This document shows positions 26,732 through 35,239 of a DNA stretch of 64,000 nucleotides, piece after piece. The stretch is from Niveispirillum sp943370215 (GTDB lineage: Bacteria > Pseudomonadota > Alphaproteobacteria > Azospirillales > Azospirillaceae), in assembly GCA_943370215.1 (NCBI GenBank), contig CALRQC020000009.1, positions 96,425 to 160,424 of the forward strand, in the 5' to 3' direction. A program made the translations under genes and the position numbers. Each line of letters opens with the position of its first letter. Positions within the stretch are counted from its first letter, which is position 1. Under the pieces are notes generated by a model. It did not search any database and was not told the DNA's origin. It worked only from the letters and a program-made list of their open reading frames with translations.

Positions 26732-27700
26732 TCAGCCCAGCACCAGCCCCGCCGGCGTTTCCAGCAGCGGCAGATTGTGCAATCGGGCCAGCAGACGCAG
26801 GCTGTCGGTCGGGCGATCCAGGGCAAACCGACCACTGACTGGCAGTGCCGCCAGCTCTGCGCGCGCCAGCCGCAGCCCCGCCGGGCTGTAGCGCGCCAAT
26901 CGGGCCAGCACCATATCCAGCCGCTGTTCATGCACAACCAGCCAGCCCTGCTGGAAGGCCGGCCGATCTGTCAGGCGACCACGCTGCACCCGGCCGCCGC
27001 CAACCAGCAGCCTTTCACCATCGGTCAGATCATAGGTCTGCCCCGCCAGCCGGGCGCGGAGCCCGCCGGCCGTGACGGACAGGTCCAGCCGGCCAGCCGC
27101 CCGATCCAGGGTGAAGCTGCTGTCTGGTATTTCCAGTTCCAGCCCGTCGGCACCCGCCAGGAAAGGTTGGTCGTCCGCCGCCACGGTCAGCGCCATTTGC
27201 CCTTCTGCCAGGGTCAATTGCCGCTGTTTATGCCCAAAGCGCCCGGTTACCCGGCTGGCAGCATCCAGCACCAGCCGGCTGCCATCGGGCAGGATGGCCT
27301 CCTGCCGCTGTCCGCGCGGGGTCGACAAATCATAAGCCTGCGCCGGTGTTCCCCTCAGCCACAGCCCACCCCCACCAAGAACAGCCAACCCTGCCAGCCC
27401 GGCCGCCAACAGGCGCCGCCGGTCCAGCCCCGGATTGCTGGCCGGGCGGGCCGTCGCTGTCGGGCGGGGCGGAAAATGCACCACCTGCCCGGTCGCCGCC
27501 TGTCGCAGCAATTGGTCCAGGACAGGATCATCCCAGGCGCCACGCACCTGTTCCATGGCCGCTTCATGGGCGGGGTTGGCCGAAAGCCAGGCCAGGAAGC
27601 GGGCCTGGCGCTCCGGCGTCCAGTCGCCTTCCTCCAGCAGCCAGCCGGCGGCTGCTTCCAGCACGGAATCGCCATCCGTATCGGGACGGAAACGGTTCAT
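26732..27700 (-). CDS. FecR-type transmembrane anti-sigma regulator
   Basis: Protein of 322 residues from ATG 27700. A cytoplasmic N-terminal domain of the DUF4880/FecR type (AAAGWLLEEGDWTPERQARF, NPAHEAAMEQVRGAWDD) binds the sigma factor. One membrane segment (LLAAGLAGLAVLGGGGLWL) follows, then a periplasmic FecR domain (YDLSTPRGQRQEAILPDGSR, LDAASRV) and a C-terminal STN-like segment (RFALDRPTDSLRLLARLHNL) that contacts the receptor. It transmits the signal from the TonB transducer encoded next. Its ATG overlaps the sigma-factor stop by 4 nt (ATGA), so the two proteins are made in step. Length and domain order are normal for the family. Confidence 0.92.
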   Translation of the reverse strand: MNRFRPDTDGDSVLEAAAGWLLEEGDWTPERQARFLAWLSANPAHEAAMEQVRGAWDDPVLDQLLRQAATGQVVHFPPRPTATARPASNPGLDRRRLLAAGLAGLAVLGGGGLWLRGTPAQAYDLSTPRGQRQEAILPDGSRLVLDAASRVTGRFGHKQRQLTLAEGQMALTVAADDQPFLAGADGLELEIPDSSFTLDRAAGRLDLSVTAGGLRARLAGQTYDLTDGERLLVGGGRVQRGRLTDRPAFQQGWLVVHEQRLDMVLARLARYSPAGLRLARAELAALPVSGRFALDRPTDSLRLLARLHNLPLLETPAGLVLG

Positions 27701-28254
27701 CGCGCCACCCGCCGGGCCGTGCCGGCCTGCGGCCCGTCGCAATCCTGTTCCTCCAGCGAACGGGCCAATTGTGCGAGCGCCCGTGTCAGATGTTTTTTCA
27801 CCGCTTCCTCATTCATGCCCAGTGCCTGGGCGATCTCCTCCCGGCTCTGCCCCTGGATACGCTTGCGGGTGAACACCTCCCGCCGCAACGGCGGCATGGC
27901 ATCCAGCGCGCGTTTGAAGGCGGCCAGCCGTTGCCGGTCGGAAAGCCGCTGTTCGGCCCCGGGCTGGTCGCAGGCGATATCCTCGTCCAGCAGATCGGAC
28001 ACGGGTATTGCCGCCCGGTCCAGGATGACGCTGTGCGCCACCCGCAACGCATAGGGGACGGGTTGCTGAAGCCCGCCCGACCGGGCGCGCTCCAGCATAC
28101 GGACCATGGTTTCCTGATAGACATCCTCCGCATCGGCCGGATTGCGTATCCGGTTGCGGATATAGGCCAGCAGCCGGCGATGGCCGGCCAACAGGTCCGC
28201 GATGATCGTGGATTGGCCCATCATCGACAGGATTACCCCGCTCCCGTTCCCCAT
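27697..28254 (-). CDS. FecI-type ECF sigma factor
   Basis: Extracytoplasmic-function sigma factor of up to 185 residues. The sigma-2 region is visible in LLAYIRNRIRNPADAEDVYQ and ETMVRMLERARS, and the sigma-4 helix-turn-helix in LPPLRREVFTRKRIQGQSRE-type context through EEIAQALGMNEEAVKKHL. It should direct RNA polymerase to the receptor genes once released by the FecR-type protein. Starts at 28254, 28224 or 28221 are possible; no ribosome site decides clearly. It lies 15 nt after the stop of the upstream TonB receptor, so the order is receptor, sigma factor, anti-sigma, transducer. The more usual order has the sigma factor first. Confidence 0.9.
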   Translation of the reverse strand: MGNGSGVILSMMGQSTIIADLLAGHRRLLAYIRNRIRNPADAEDVYQETMVRMLERARSGGLQQPVPYALRVAHSVILDRAAIPVSDLLDEDIACDQPGAEQRLSDRQRLAAFKRALDAMPPLRREVFTRKRIQGQSREEIAQALGMNEEAVKKHLTRALAQLARSLEEQDCDGPQAGTARRVAR

Positions 28255-28269
28255 GCCTTGGTGCTTACA

Positions 28270-31020
28270 TCAATAGCTGTAACGGACACCCAGCAGATAC
28301 TGGGCCCCGCTGCGGGTGAAGCTGTAAACCCGGTCGCCAACCGAGTCCACATATTGATCCTCAGCCTGGTTGGTCAGGTTCACCCCTTCCAGGGTCACCT
28401 TCAGCTTCTCATTGATATTGTAGAACAGGCTGACATCCAGGTTGAGCGCGCTGTGATAGCCGGAGACGTCATTGCCATTGCCGCCCGGAATGGATTGCAG
28501 ATAGCCGTCACGGTAATTGACCGAGACGCGGCCACCATAGACATCCGTTTCATAATAAAGCGTGGCATTGGCCGAATTACGCGACAGGCCCGGCAGGTCA
28601 TACTTCTTGGTCACGCCCGCCGCCGGCTGGAATTCCGCCCGCGAATAGGCATAGGTGTAGTTCAGGATATAGCCAAGGCCATCAAACGGGGCCGGCAGGA
28701 AATCCAGACCCTGCTGATAGATCAGTTCCAGGCCATAGATATTGGCCCCCTTGCCATTGACCGGCTGGTTGAAGCTGTAGGTCACATCCAGATCGTCGGC
28801 CGGCACCAGGGAGGCCGGCAGGCCCGACTGACGGAAAGTCATGGTCTGCACGCCATCGACGATGAAGCTCTTCACCTTCTTGTAGAAGGGCTGGGCCGCC
28901 AGGATGCCCTGCTTGCCGAAATACCATTCGGCCGACATGTCCACGCTGTCGGCGCGGAACGGGTCCAGGTCCGGGTTGCCATAGGTGATGGTCTTGCCCG
29001 AGGTGTTGACGCTGGAAATGGCCGGCACCAGGGAGTTCAGGCTGGGCCGGGTGACGTTGCGGTTGGCCCCGAAGCGCACCCGCGTCTCCTCGCTGGTTTC
29101 CAGCACCACATTGAAGGAGGGCAGCCAGTCCGTATAGGAACGCTTGATCGATACGGCCGGGAAGGACGGGTCGCGGTCATAGGCGGAGGTGTCGGTGCGG
29201 ATGGCGCGCAGGCCGATATTGCCCTTCATCGGCAGGCCGAACAGGCTGCGGTCCCAATCGGCCTGCACATAGGCAGCCTTGGTGGTTTCCGCCACCCCCT
29301 GCGGGAAGCCGGAGGAGACGGGCTTGACCACAGTACCGGTGCCCAGCTTGCCAAAGGCATTATCCAGATCGGCCACGATCCAGCCGGTGGGCGTGCCGGC
29401 CGGCGCGTCCAGCCCCTTGCCGAACTTATAGGGGGTGGTGGTGTAGGTGCCGGCCAGGGTCGGATCAGTCAGGGAGACGCCGCGCAGGGCGCGACCATTC
29501 AGCGTAGTGATGGAATCAAAGGCGTGGCTGGTGCTGTCATAGGTGAAACGGCGCCAATCCACCCCGCCCTTCAGATGGAACTCATCCGTCAGCGCGTAAT
29601 CGACATCCAGCCGGCCGGTGCGGAAGCGGTTATCCACGGCCTGATCACGCAACCGGGCCTGGAAGAACTGCCAGGCGGCCGGATCGGTGACATTGATGCC
29701 ATAGGTCTGCGCCGCCACCTTGTCATTCTGGCGGAAATCATAGCTGAAGCTGGTATTGGGGGAGAAAACATACATCCCCTGCTGATCGTCGGTGAACTTG
29801 GCGTCCTGATAGCCACCATAGAGATTGATGGTCAGGTCTTCGGTCGGCGTCAGCTTGGTGTTCAGGGTGGCGGCGCGGAAATCCGTTTCATCCTGATAAA
29901 GCTGGCTGTCGGAGCGCACATCCACATCGCGGAACTTGCCGGCGATGATGTTGTTGCGGTCGATGGTGACATCATCGACCTTGATTTCCGGCAGGCCCTT
30001 GCCGCTGCCATTGGTATTGTTGGTGCTGAAGGCGAAGGCGTCGAAATTATATTCGCGCCGGTCCGACTTCAGCTTGCCATAGAGCAGGTCCAGATCCATC
30101 TGGATCCAGTCGGCCGGCTTGGCCTGGAAGGCGGCGGTCACGCCCAGCCGGTCCTGATCATGCACATATTCATTATAGCGGGCAAAGCGCGGGTAATAGA
30201 GCGCGTCGGCGGCACTGGAGGTCTTCAGCAGCCGGGTCTTGGTGGCCGCATCAATGCTGCTGGCGATATTGCCCGGCGTCCAGCCGCCAGCCGCCCAACG
30301 CACCGTGCTATAGCCCTGCTCCACCGTGTTGCGCTTGCTGTAGGCGGCGGAGACCAGCGCCCCAAAGCGGCCGTCGGCGAAGGTGTCGGCGATCAGCACG
30401 GCGCCGCGCGGGTCCACCTTGTCGGCATTGGCGCCGTAGGAGCCCTTGGCAGCGGCCGAGAAGGTGAACTTGTTATAGTCAAACGGCTTGGCCGTGCGCA
30501 GATCAATGGCGCCGGCGATGCCGCCCTCCTCTTCTTCCGCGGCGGTGGATTTGACAATATCCATCCGGTTGAACAGTTCAGAGGCAAACAGGTTGAAATC
30601 GAAGGAGCGGGAACGGTTGGTGCCACCCCGGCTGTCGATGGATTGGGTGGTGCCCAGCACCTCCATCCCGTTCAGCTTCACGCGGGTGAAATCCGGCCCC
30701 AGGCCGCGCATGGAGACCTGACGACCCTCACCGGCATCACGGGTGATGGTGATGCCGGGCACGCGCTGCAGCGATTCCGCCAGATTGAGGTCGGGGAAGG
30801 CGGCGACATCGTCACCGACAATGCTCTCCCGGCTGCCGACGGCATCACGCTTCAGGTCGCGCGCCTTGGCCACGCTGCCCCGGAAGCCGGTGACGATGAT
30901 TTCTTCCAGTACGTCGCCACTTCTTTCAGTGCTGCCGGCCGTCTGTGCCTGAGCGCACAGAGAAATTGCAGAAAATCCAGCCGCAATGGCCAGATAAATA
31001 GCTGGGTTGAACTTAGACAT
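28270..31020 (-). CDS. TonB-dependent receptor upstream of the FecI/FecR genes
   Basis: Large outer-membrane receptor of about 916 residues, start ATG 31020 with GAAGGGA about 10 nt upstream (frame open to 31038). The signal peptide (FNPAIYLAIAAGFSAISLCA) is followed by a TonB box (LEEIIVTGFRGS) and a plug of the type common in Caulobacter and Xanthomonas receptors: IVGDDVAAFPDLNLAESLQR, RVPGITITRDAGEGRQVSM, RGLGPDFTRVKLNGM and AEEEEGGIAGAIDLRTAKPF. The barrel ends LLGVRYSY. Receptors of this subfamily are often linked to carbohydrate or complex organic ligands rather than iron, but the substrate is not shown here. It has no STN domain, so it cannot be the transducer for the adjacent sigma factor, though it may be part of its regulon. 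Confidence 0.92.
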   Translation of the reverse strand: MSKFNPAIYLAIAAGFSAISLCAQAQTAGSTERSGDVLEEIIVTGFRGSVAKARDLKRDAVGSRESIVGDDVAAFPDLNLAESLQRVPGITITRDAGEGRQVSMRGLGPDFTRVKLNGMEVLGTTQSIDSRGGTNRSRSFDFNLFASELFNRMDIVKSTAAEEEEGGIAGAIDLRTAKPFDYNKFTFSAAAKGSYGANADKVDPRGAVLIADTFADGRFGALVSAAYSKRNTVEQGYSTVRWAAGGWTPGNIASSIDAATKTRLLKTSSAADALYYPRFARYNEYVHDQDRLGVTAAFQAKPADWIQMDLDLLYGKLKSDRREYNFDAFAFSTNNTNGSGKGLPEIKVDDVTIDRNNIIAGKFRDVDVRSDSQLYQDETDFRAATLNTKLTPTEDLTINLYGGYQDAKFTDDQQGMYVFSPNTSFSYDFRQNDKVAAQTYGINVTDPAAWQFFQARLRDQAVDNRFRTGRLDVDYALTDEFHLKGGVDWRRFTYDSTSHAFDSITTLNGRALRGVSLTDPTLAGTYTTTPYKFGKGLDAPAGTPTGWIVADLDNAFGKLGTGTVVKPVSSGFPQGVAETTKAAYVQADWDRSLFGLPMKGNIGLRAIRTDTSAYDRDPSFPAVSIKRSYTDWLPSFNVVLETSEETRVRFGANRNVTRPSLNSLVPAISSVNTSGKTITYGNPDLDPFRADSVDMSAEWYFGKQGILAAQPFYKKVKSFIVDGVQTMTFRQSGLPASLVPADDLDVTYSFNQPVNGKGANIYGLELIYQQGLDFLPAPFDGLGYILNYTYAYSRAEFQPAAGVTKKYDLPGLSRNSANATLYYETDVYGGRVSVNYRDGYLQSIPGGNGNDVSGYHSALNLDVSLFYNINEKLKVTLEGVNLTNQAEDQYVDSVGDRVYSFTRSGAQYLLGVRYSY

Positions 31021-31384
31021 TTTTAGCATTCCCTTCATTCATGGATGCTATATCCATGAAAAAAGAGTGACTTGTACTTATTTTATTAGATATATCTCAA
31101 TCTTATATTTATTATATTTGCGTTACAGAACTTTTTGTTTCAACCAAACTCTCCCATTGCTCCCCCTTCACTCCGGTAAGAGGGAGAGGCGTCGAAAAAG
31201 GGGACAGGGGAATTTCAAATTTTTTTGCCGGAGGGGCGGAAGGTTCATGATGGGCGCGCGCCCATGAAACATGGGCGGTGCTGGTGCCCCGCCTTGTCGA
31301 GGCTGAAAGCCCCGAGCCGCCGCCAAGGATTTGAGACAGGAAATAGGCTGGTGCCCCGTCTGTCGTTCTGACAGCAGGCTAGCC
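31021..31384. other. Intergenic region, AT-rich promoter side and GC-rich remainder
   Basis: Positions 31021-31140 are strongly AT-rich and precede the receptor gene, so they should hold its promoter. I see no convincing -35/-10 pair or Fur box. From 31150 to 31384 the base composition returns to GC-rich. There are short palindromic stretches (GGGCGCGCGCCC at 31252-31263) and no credible reading frame. Confidence 0.5.
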
Positions 31385-31414
31385 CCGGCGGTGTTCAATC
31401 AAAAACACCGCCGG
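31385..31414. terminator. Hairpin after the downstream end of the six-gene operon
   Basis: A perfect 11-bp stem, CCGGCGGTGTT at 31385-31395 and AACACCGCCGG at 31404-31414, with an 8-nt loop, lies 28 nt past the stop of the minus-strand glycosyltransferase gene. No T run follows on the minus strand, so it may end transcription with Rho or only stabilise the mRNA end. Confidence 0.6.
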
Positions 31415-31441
31415 CCCCAGATTTATCTGGCCACAAGCGGA

Positions 31442-32203
31442 TCATGGACGAAGCGGAACATGCTCCGGCTCAATTTCCGGGATCACCTCGACCGACCGAA
31501 GCCCGGACAGATATTCCTCACGATAGGCAAGGGTCAGGTCACGCATCCGGGCGCGCGTATCCGATTGGTAATTGGTGGCCGGATCGGTCGTCAGTGATTT
31601 GGCGTGGGTTCGGCGCAGATAAAGGAATTCTTCCAGCACGACGGTGTGGAACCCGGCTGCCTCGGCGCGGATCACAAATTCGCTATCTGCCGTACAAGGC
31701 CAGGGGCGAAAACCGCCCAACCGCTGCCATACGGCGCGTTTGGCCACAAACTGCCCATCCGTGCCCTTGCGCCTCTCCCCATTTTCAGGTCGGTAATCCG
31801 GCAAGGCCGGCACAATTGATGTCGGCTGCAGATGCTCGTCAGTATAAATGCTCCAGGACATGCTGAGGTCGGCGCCATCCTGCAAGGCCGTGATATGGGC
31901 AGCCAGATAATCCTGCTTCATCACATCATCCGCATCGAAGCGGGCAATCAGGTCACCCATTGCATATTGCATCAATGTATTGAAGGTCACATAGGTACCG
32001 CGGTTGCGCTGCAGATAGACGGTCTGCAGGCCCGGATAATGTGCGTGCTCGATATAATCCAGCGTGTCGGTGCAACCATCGATGCCCAGAAGCACCTGCA
32101 GACGCCAGCCGGGCGGCAGGCTTTGGGCGAACACGGCATCAAGGCTGTCACCAAGCCACCGGCGGGCATCAAAAGCCGCAATCAACACCGAGACGGTATT
32201 CAT
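31442..32203 (-). CDS. Family 2 glycosyltransferase, last gene of the six-gene operon
   Basis: GT-A fold transferase of 253 residues. The N-terminal nucleotide-binding start VSVLIAAFDARRWLGDSLDA is typical of GT2, followed by LLGIDGCTD and the metal-binding motif ARFDADD. An acceptor-side region follows (GGFRPWPCTADSEFVIRAEA). It should move a sugar from a nucleotide donor to an acceptor in the cytoplasm; no membrane segment is seen. ATG 32203 overlaps the stop of the ATP-grasp gene by 4 nt (ATGA). The acceptor is likely the product of the preceding ATP-grasp and adenylating enzymes, but this is an inference from context. It differs clearly from the other glycosyltransferase of the operon. 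Confidence 0.85.
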   Translation of the reverse strand: MNTVSVLIAAFDARRWLGDSLDAVFAQSLPPGWRLQVLLGIDGCTDTLDYIEHAHYPGLQTVYLQRNRGTYVTFNTLMQYAMGDLIARFDADDVMKQDYLAAHITALQDGADLSMSWSIYTDEHLQPTSIVPALPDYRPENGERRKGTDGQFVAKRAVWQRLGGFRPWPCTADSEFVIRAEAAGFHTVVLEEFLYLRRTHAKSLTTDPATNYQSDTRARMRDLTLAYREEYLSGLRSVEVIPEIEPEHVPLRP

Positions 32204-33102
32204 GGTCTCATCCCCCGTGTCAGATCATGCAGACCACGCCGCAGCAGGCCCAGCCAAGCGTCTTTCGGCGGCGCCAAACCGTGGAAGGGGGTCAGGTTCA
32301 GATCGATGATGGTATGGTTCACCCCGTCATGAACGACGTCCAGGCAGAAATAATCGAACGGATATCGGGCCGTGAAGCCCGCCAATTGACGCCGCAGATC
32401 GTCTGGCAGATCGGCAACGCCCGCCCATAGCGCACGGCGGTCAACATGCACCCAGCGATCTTCCGGGCGCTCATCCTCTTTTTTGATCAGATCATCGCTA
32501 TGGGCCAGGATGCAGATCAGTACGTCGCCACAACCATAAATACGGTACAGCGTATCATCGTGGGCAATGTAGTTCTCGATCACCAGATCCGGGTTGTCCC
32601 ACCAGACGGGATCAATCTCATCACGCCGCATCAGCCGGTAATCGTTCCAGGCCTGGATCGGACAATCGACAGGAACCGAGAAGATCGGTTGCAACTCAGG
32701 CGGCAATGCCTTTTCGGCCTTTCCGCCAAAATTCAGGTTCGTCTTGACAAAAAGCAACTGATCACCCGGGCCATGGCGCGTTGCCCGGGCACAGCGCACA
32801 CCAGCCTGCTCCAGCATCTTATGCAGGGTCCGCTTGCGCATGTCTGCCAACCCAGCATTCAGCAGTTTGATACCCCGCTGTGCGATATGCCGTTCCAGTT
32901 CCGGCCGTTGGCGTGGAAACAGTGCCGCATGTGACAGACAATTATGAAACAGGACTGCGTTGATGCCGGGACCACAGGCACGGTCCAGCACCGCCCAATC
33001 ATCCTCCCACTGTGCTTCCTGCTGGGATTCCACCAAATGGCTGATCAGGTACCCCTGCCAAGCATTCGTTTGATATGCCAATATATTAGCCAGCTTTTCC
33101 AT
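32200..33102 (-). CDS. ATP-grasp-like ligase
   Basis: Protein of about 300 residues with the order of elements expected of an ATP-grasp ligase. These are a lysine strand with Gly-rich loop (LLFVKTNLNFGGKAEKA), a hinge segment (DLVIENYIA) and a C-terminal metal-binding part (FDYFCLDVVHDG and IIDLNLTPFHGL, giving the D..D-x-N pattern). Such enzymes activate a carboxylate as acyl-phosphate and join it to an amine. I do not recognise a closer family. ATG 33102 has an AGG-rich site close upstream; a GTG at 33123 would overlap the previous stop by 4 nt, as other genes in this operon do. It overlaps the following glycosyltransferase start. Confidence 0.65.
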   Translation of the reverse strand: MEKLANILAYQTNAWQGYLISHLVESQQEAQWEDDWAVLDRACGPGINAVLFHNCLSHAALFPRQRPELERHIAQRGIKLLNAGLADMRKRTLHKMLEQAGVRCARATRHGPGDQLLFVKTNLNFGGKAEKALPPELQPIFSVPVDCPIQAWNDYRLMRRDEIDPVWWDNPDLVIENYIAHDDTLYRIYGCGDVLICILAHSDDLIKKEDERPEDRWVHVDRRALWAGVADLPDDLRRQLAGFTARYPFDYFCLDVVHDGVNHTIIDLNLTPFHGLAPPKDAWLGLLRRGLHDLTRGMRP

Positions 33103-33119
33103 GGGGCCTGCCTGACAAT

Positions 33120-34307
33120 TCACCGACGCCGATCAACCACGGTCGCGGTTTTGCTGGTGGTGGGATCGATATGCAGATCGGCCAGTTTGACGGCTTTCAC
33201 ATGAACCGCCTCACTGTCCTTATCCTCTCTCATGTGCCGGCGCAGGCGGTCATCGATGGCGGCAAGGGTGTCAGGGTCTTCGCACACCACATGCAGACCC
33301 AGGCGATCACAACCATCGCTACCAAAATCCAGCACCACCTGCCAATGCGCGCAGGGGCCAGCCACAGCGGCAAAGCCGCCATCATCATAGGTGATCTCAT
33401 AGAACCGGAATGTCAGCGGTCGACGACCGCGCACCTCCAACATGGGTTCCCCATCACGCTCCACCAGCCGGCCGATATCGCCCTGGCTATAGCGGAATAG
33501 CGGAAATCGCTTTCGCCAGGTGTTGGTGACCACGATCTCACCATACCCATGGGCATCCGGGGCCTCGATCTCCACCAGCACTTCAGGCAGGGTGCTGAAC
33601 AAGCCCGGTTCCCTGCTGGCATCACAAATGGCCCAGATGCCGGTTTCCGCCCCGCCATAGAGAGACCAGACCTGTTGAACGCCAAAACTGCGGCACAGAT
33701 GTTCCCGCACACTGTCCCGCAACAATTCACCGGCATAAAGCAGTTGCGGGATCTGCGGCGGCACCTCGCCATTTTCCCGGCACCAGTTGGCAAGCAGGGT
33801 CAGCACCGAGGGAGTTCCAGCCAGATGGGTCGGCTGGAACAGCTCTGCGGCCGTATGCATATCCCGATAGGGCGCCTGCGCGCTCATGGGAAGGGTGGTG
33901 GCAAGACAGCGCTCCAGCAGATCATCAATGATCGACGCCGTGCGGTACAGCCCGGTATAGGCGAAGAGATTGAGCACCACCGATTGCGGGGTAAAAACCC
34001 CGCGCGCCGTCAGGCACGAAGCCAAAGCCTGCCGCTGGGCGTGATTTTCCGCGATATCCACCGGGAAAATCAATGGGGCAGCCGTCCGACCACCCGATCG
34101 CACCAGATAGACCCCGCTTTTCTCCCCGGCAGGGGAAAAACCATGCAGGACGGTCAACAGATCGACCTTCTGGCATGAGGGGGCCGTTCGCCAATCTTCA
34201 TGCCCCTGGTAAAATGACTGCCAGAACGGATGATGGCGGGCGATGTCGAATGCCGCCGCCATGGCCCGATCAAAGTCGGGGCGGGTTTCGCCAGTGGTTC
34301 GGATCAT
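33120..34307 (-). CDS. PaaK-like adenylate-forming enzyme
   Basis: Protein of 395 residues related to phenylacetate-CoA ligase/coenzyme F390 synthetase-type adenylating enzymes. Visible motifs are the YGGAETGIWA segment (the A5-like loop), the RYSQGDIGRL segment (A7-like) and a C-terminal swinging domain with a terminal lysine region (HIDPTTSKTATVV). The N-terminal P-loop is less clear (VYLVRSGGRTAAP). It should activate an acid as acyl-AMP and hand it to CoA or directly to a nucleophile. Start ATG 34307 overlaps the upstream glycosyltransferase stop by 4 nt; the longer frame to 34448 lies inside that gene. No carrier protein gene is present in this operon, so the acceptor is open. Confidence 0.8.
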   Translation of the reverse strand: MIRTTGETRPDFDRAMAAAFDIARHHPFWQSFYQGHEDWRTAPSCQKVDLLTVLHGFSPAGEKSGVYLVRSGGRTAAPLIFPVDIAENHAQRQALASCLTARGVFTPQSVVLNLFAYTGLYRTASIIDDLLERCLATTLPMSAQAPYRDMHTAAELFQPTHLAGTPSVLTLLANWCRENGEVPPQIPQLLYAGELLRDSVREHLCRSFGVQQVWSLYGGAETGIWAICDASREPGLFSTLPEVLVEIEAPDAHGYGEIVVTNTWRKRFPLFRYSQGDIGRLVERDGEPMLEVRGRRPLTFRFYEITYDDGGFAAVAGPCAHWQVVLDFGSDGCDRLGLHVVCEDPDTLAAIDDRLRRHMREDKDSEAVHVKAVKLADLHIDPTTSKTATVVDRRR

Positions 34308-35239
34308 GCAACTTCCCGTGTCTTCGGCAGATGGATGCCGTAATGCGCCAGCAGGCCCCCATGGGCCTCGCTGAAGGCGGCGCGTTGGGCCGCATCCGGC
34401 AGGCTTGAGAGGACAAAATCCAGCCAACGCCGCCCCAACATCCCGCACAATCGGCGGTCATCAGCATCATCGCTGTGCCGGTATCGTTCCAGAGTGGGGG
34501 GAACCTGGAGATGTCGCCAATCGCTGATACGGCGATGCGACAGGCTGTCGGGCAGAATTCGATACTGGATCATCGGGGAGGCAAGCAGACCTGCCACTGG
34601 CGCTGCCGCATCTGCAGGGCGATTGGCAACGCGCTTGGCAATACGGTACCAGAAATCGATATTCTCATTAACGTGGCGACCTTCGACGAAACGGTCTTCA
34701 CCGATCACACGGCGCCGGACCGCGACATTGCTGGCCCGGCCCATAAAAAAGCCCGGATGGCCGGCGATGCGGGTCAGATGCGGTAAAAGGTGAAGATCCT
34801 CCGCCACGGCAAGCGTGTTTTCGCCCAGGATATCCGGGTTGGGGAACCGTTCACCCCCAGGGATTGAATCGTAGCCCAGTACCAGCAAATCCAGGGCATG
34901 GTCATGCATACAATCCAAAATCCGGGCACAGCAATCGCGCCGCCAGCAATCATCGGCATCCAGGAACGCCAGTATCTCACCCGTTGCCTGTCCCAGCCCG
35001 CGATTGCGGGCAGCGCTGGGGCCTGCATTGGCCCCCGAGCGCAACAATTCCACATGCGCAACCCCAGCCGCAGTCAATCGCGACAGACCCGCAGCGGCGC
35101 GGTCAGCCCCCCGATCTGTGGAGGCGTCATCCACCACAATCACCTGATCCGGCAGCCGGGTCTGCCGTGCCAGAGAACCGAGGGTTTCTTCGATATAATC
35201 TTCCTTATTATAGAGAGGGATAATGACGGAAAGGCTCAT
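34304..35239 (-). CDS. Family 2 glycosyltransferase
   Basis: GT-A fold transferase of 311 residues. The N-terminus is classic GT2 (LSVIIPLYNKEDYIEETLGS), followed by VIVVDDASTD and the DxD motif in ILAFLDADDCW. The acceptor part contains HVNENIDFWYRIAK, matching the usual ED/xxW-like catalytic region. Its C-terminal 80 residues have no clear family. The gene overlaps both neighbours by 4 nt (ATGA), and therefore sits between the permuted ATP-grasp and the adenylating enzyme in one translational chain. The sugar and acceptor are unknown; a polysaccharide pathway is less likely because no polymerase, flippase or lipid-carrier transferase is near. Confidence 0.88.
   Translation of the reverse strand: MSLSVIIPLYNKEDYIEETLGSLARQTRLPDQVIVVDDASTDRGADRAAAGLSRLTAAGVAHVELLRSGANAGPSAARNRGLGQATGEILAFLDADDCWRRDCCARILDCMHDHALDLLVLGYDSIPGGERFPNPDILGENTLAVAEDLHLLPHLTRIAGHPGFFMGRASNVAVRRRVIGEDRFVEGRHVNENIDFWYRIAKRVANRPADAAAPVAGLLASPMIQYRILPDSLSHRRISDWRHLQVPPTLERYRHSDDADDRRLCGMLGRRWLDFVLSSLPDAAQRAAFSEAHGGLLAHYGIHLPKTREVA

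Noticed and set aside
27346..31026. A 1226-codon plus-strand frame
   Set aside because: It lies opposite the FecI/FecR genes and a TonB receptor with full family motifs; its own translation has no recognisable domain.
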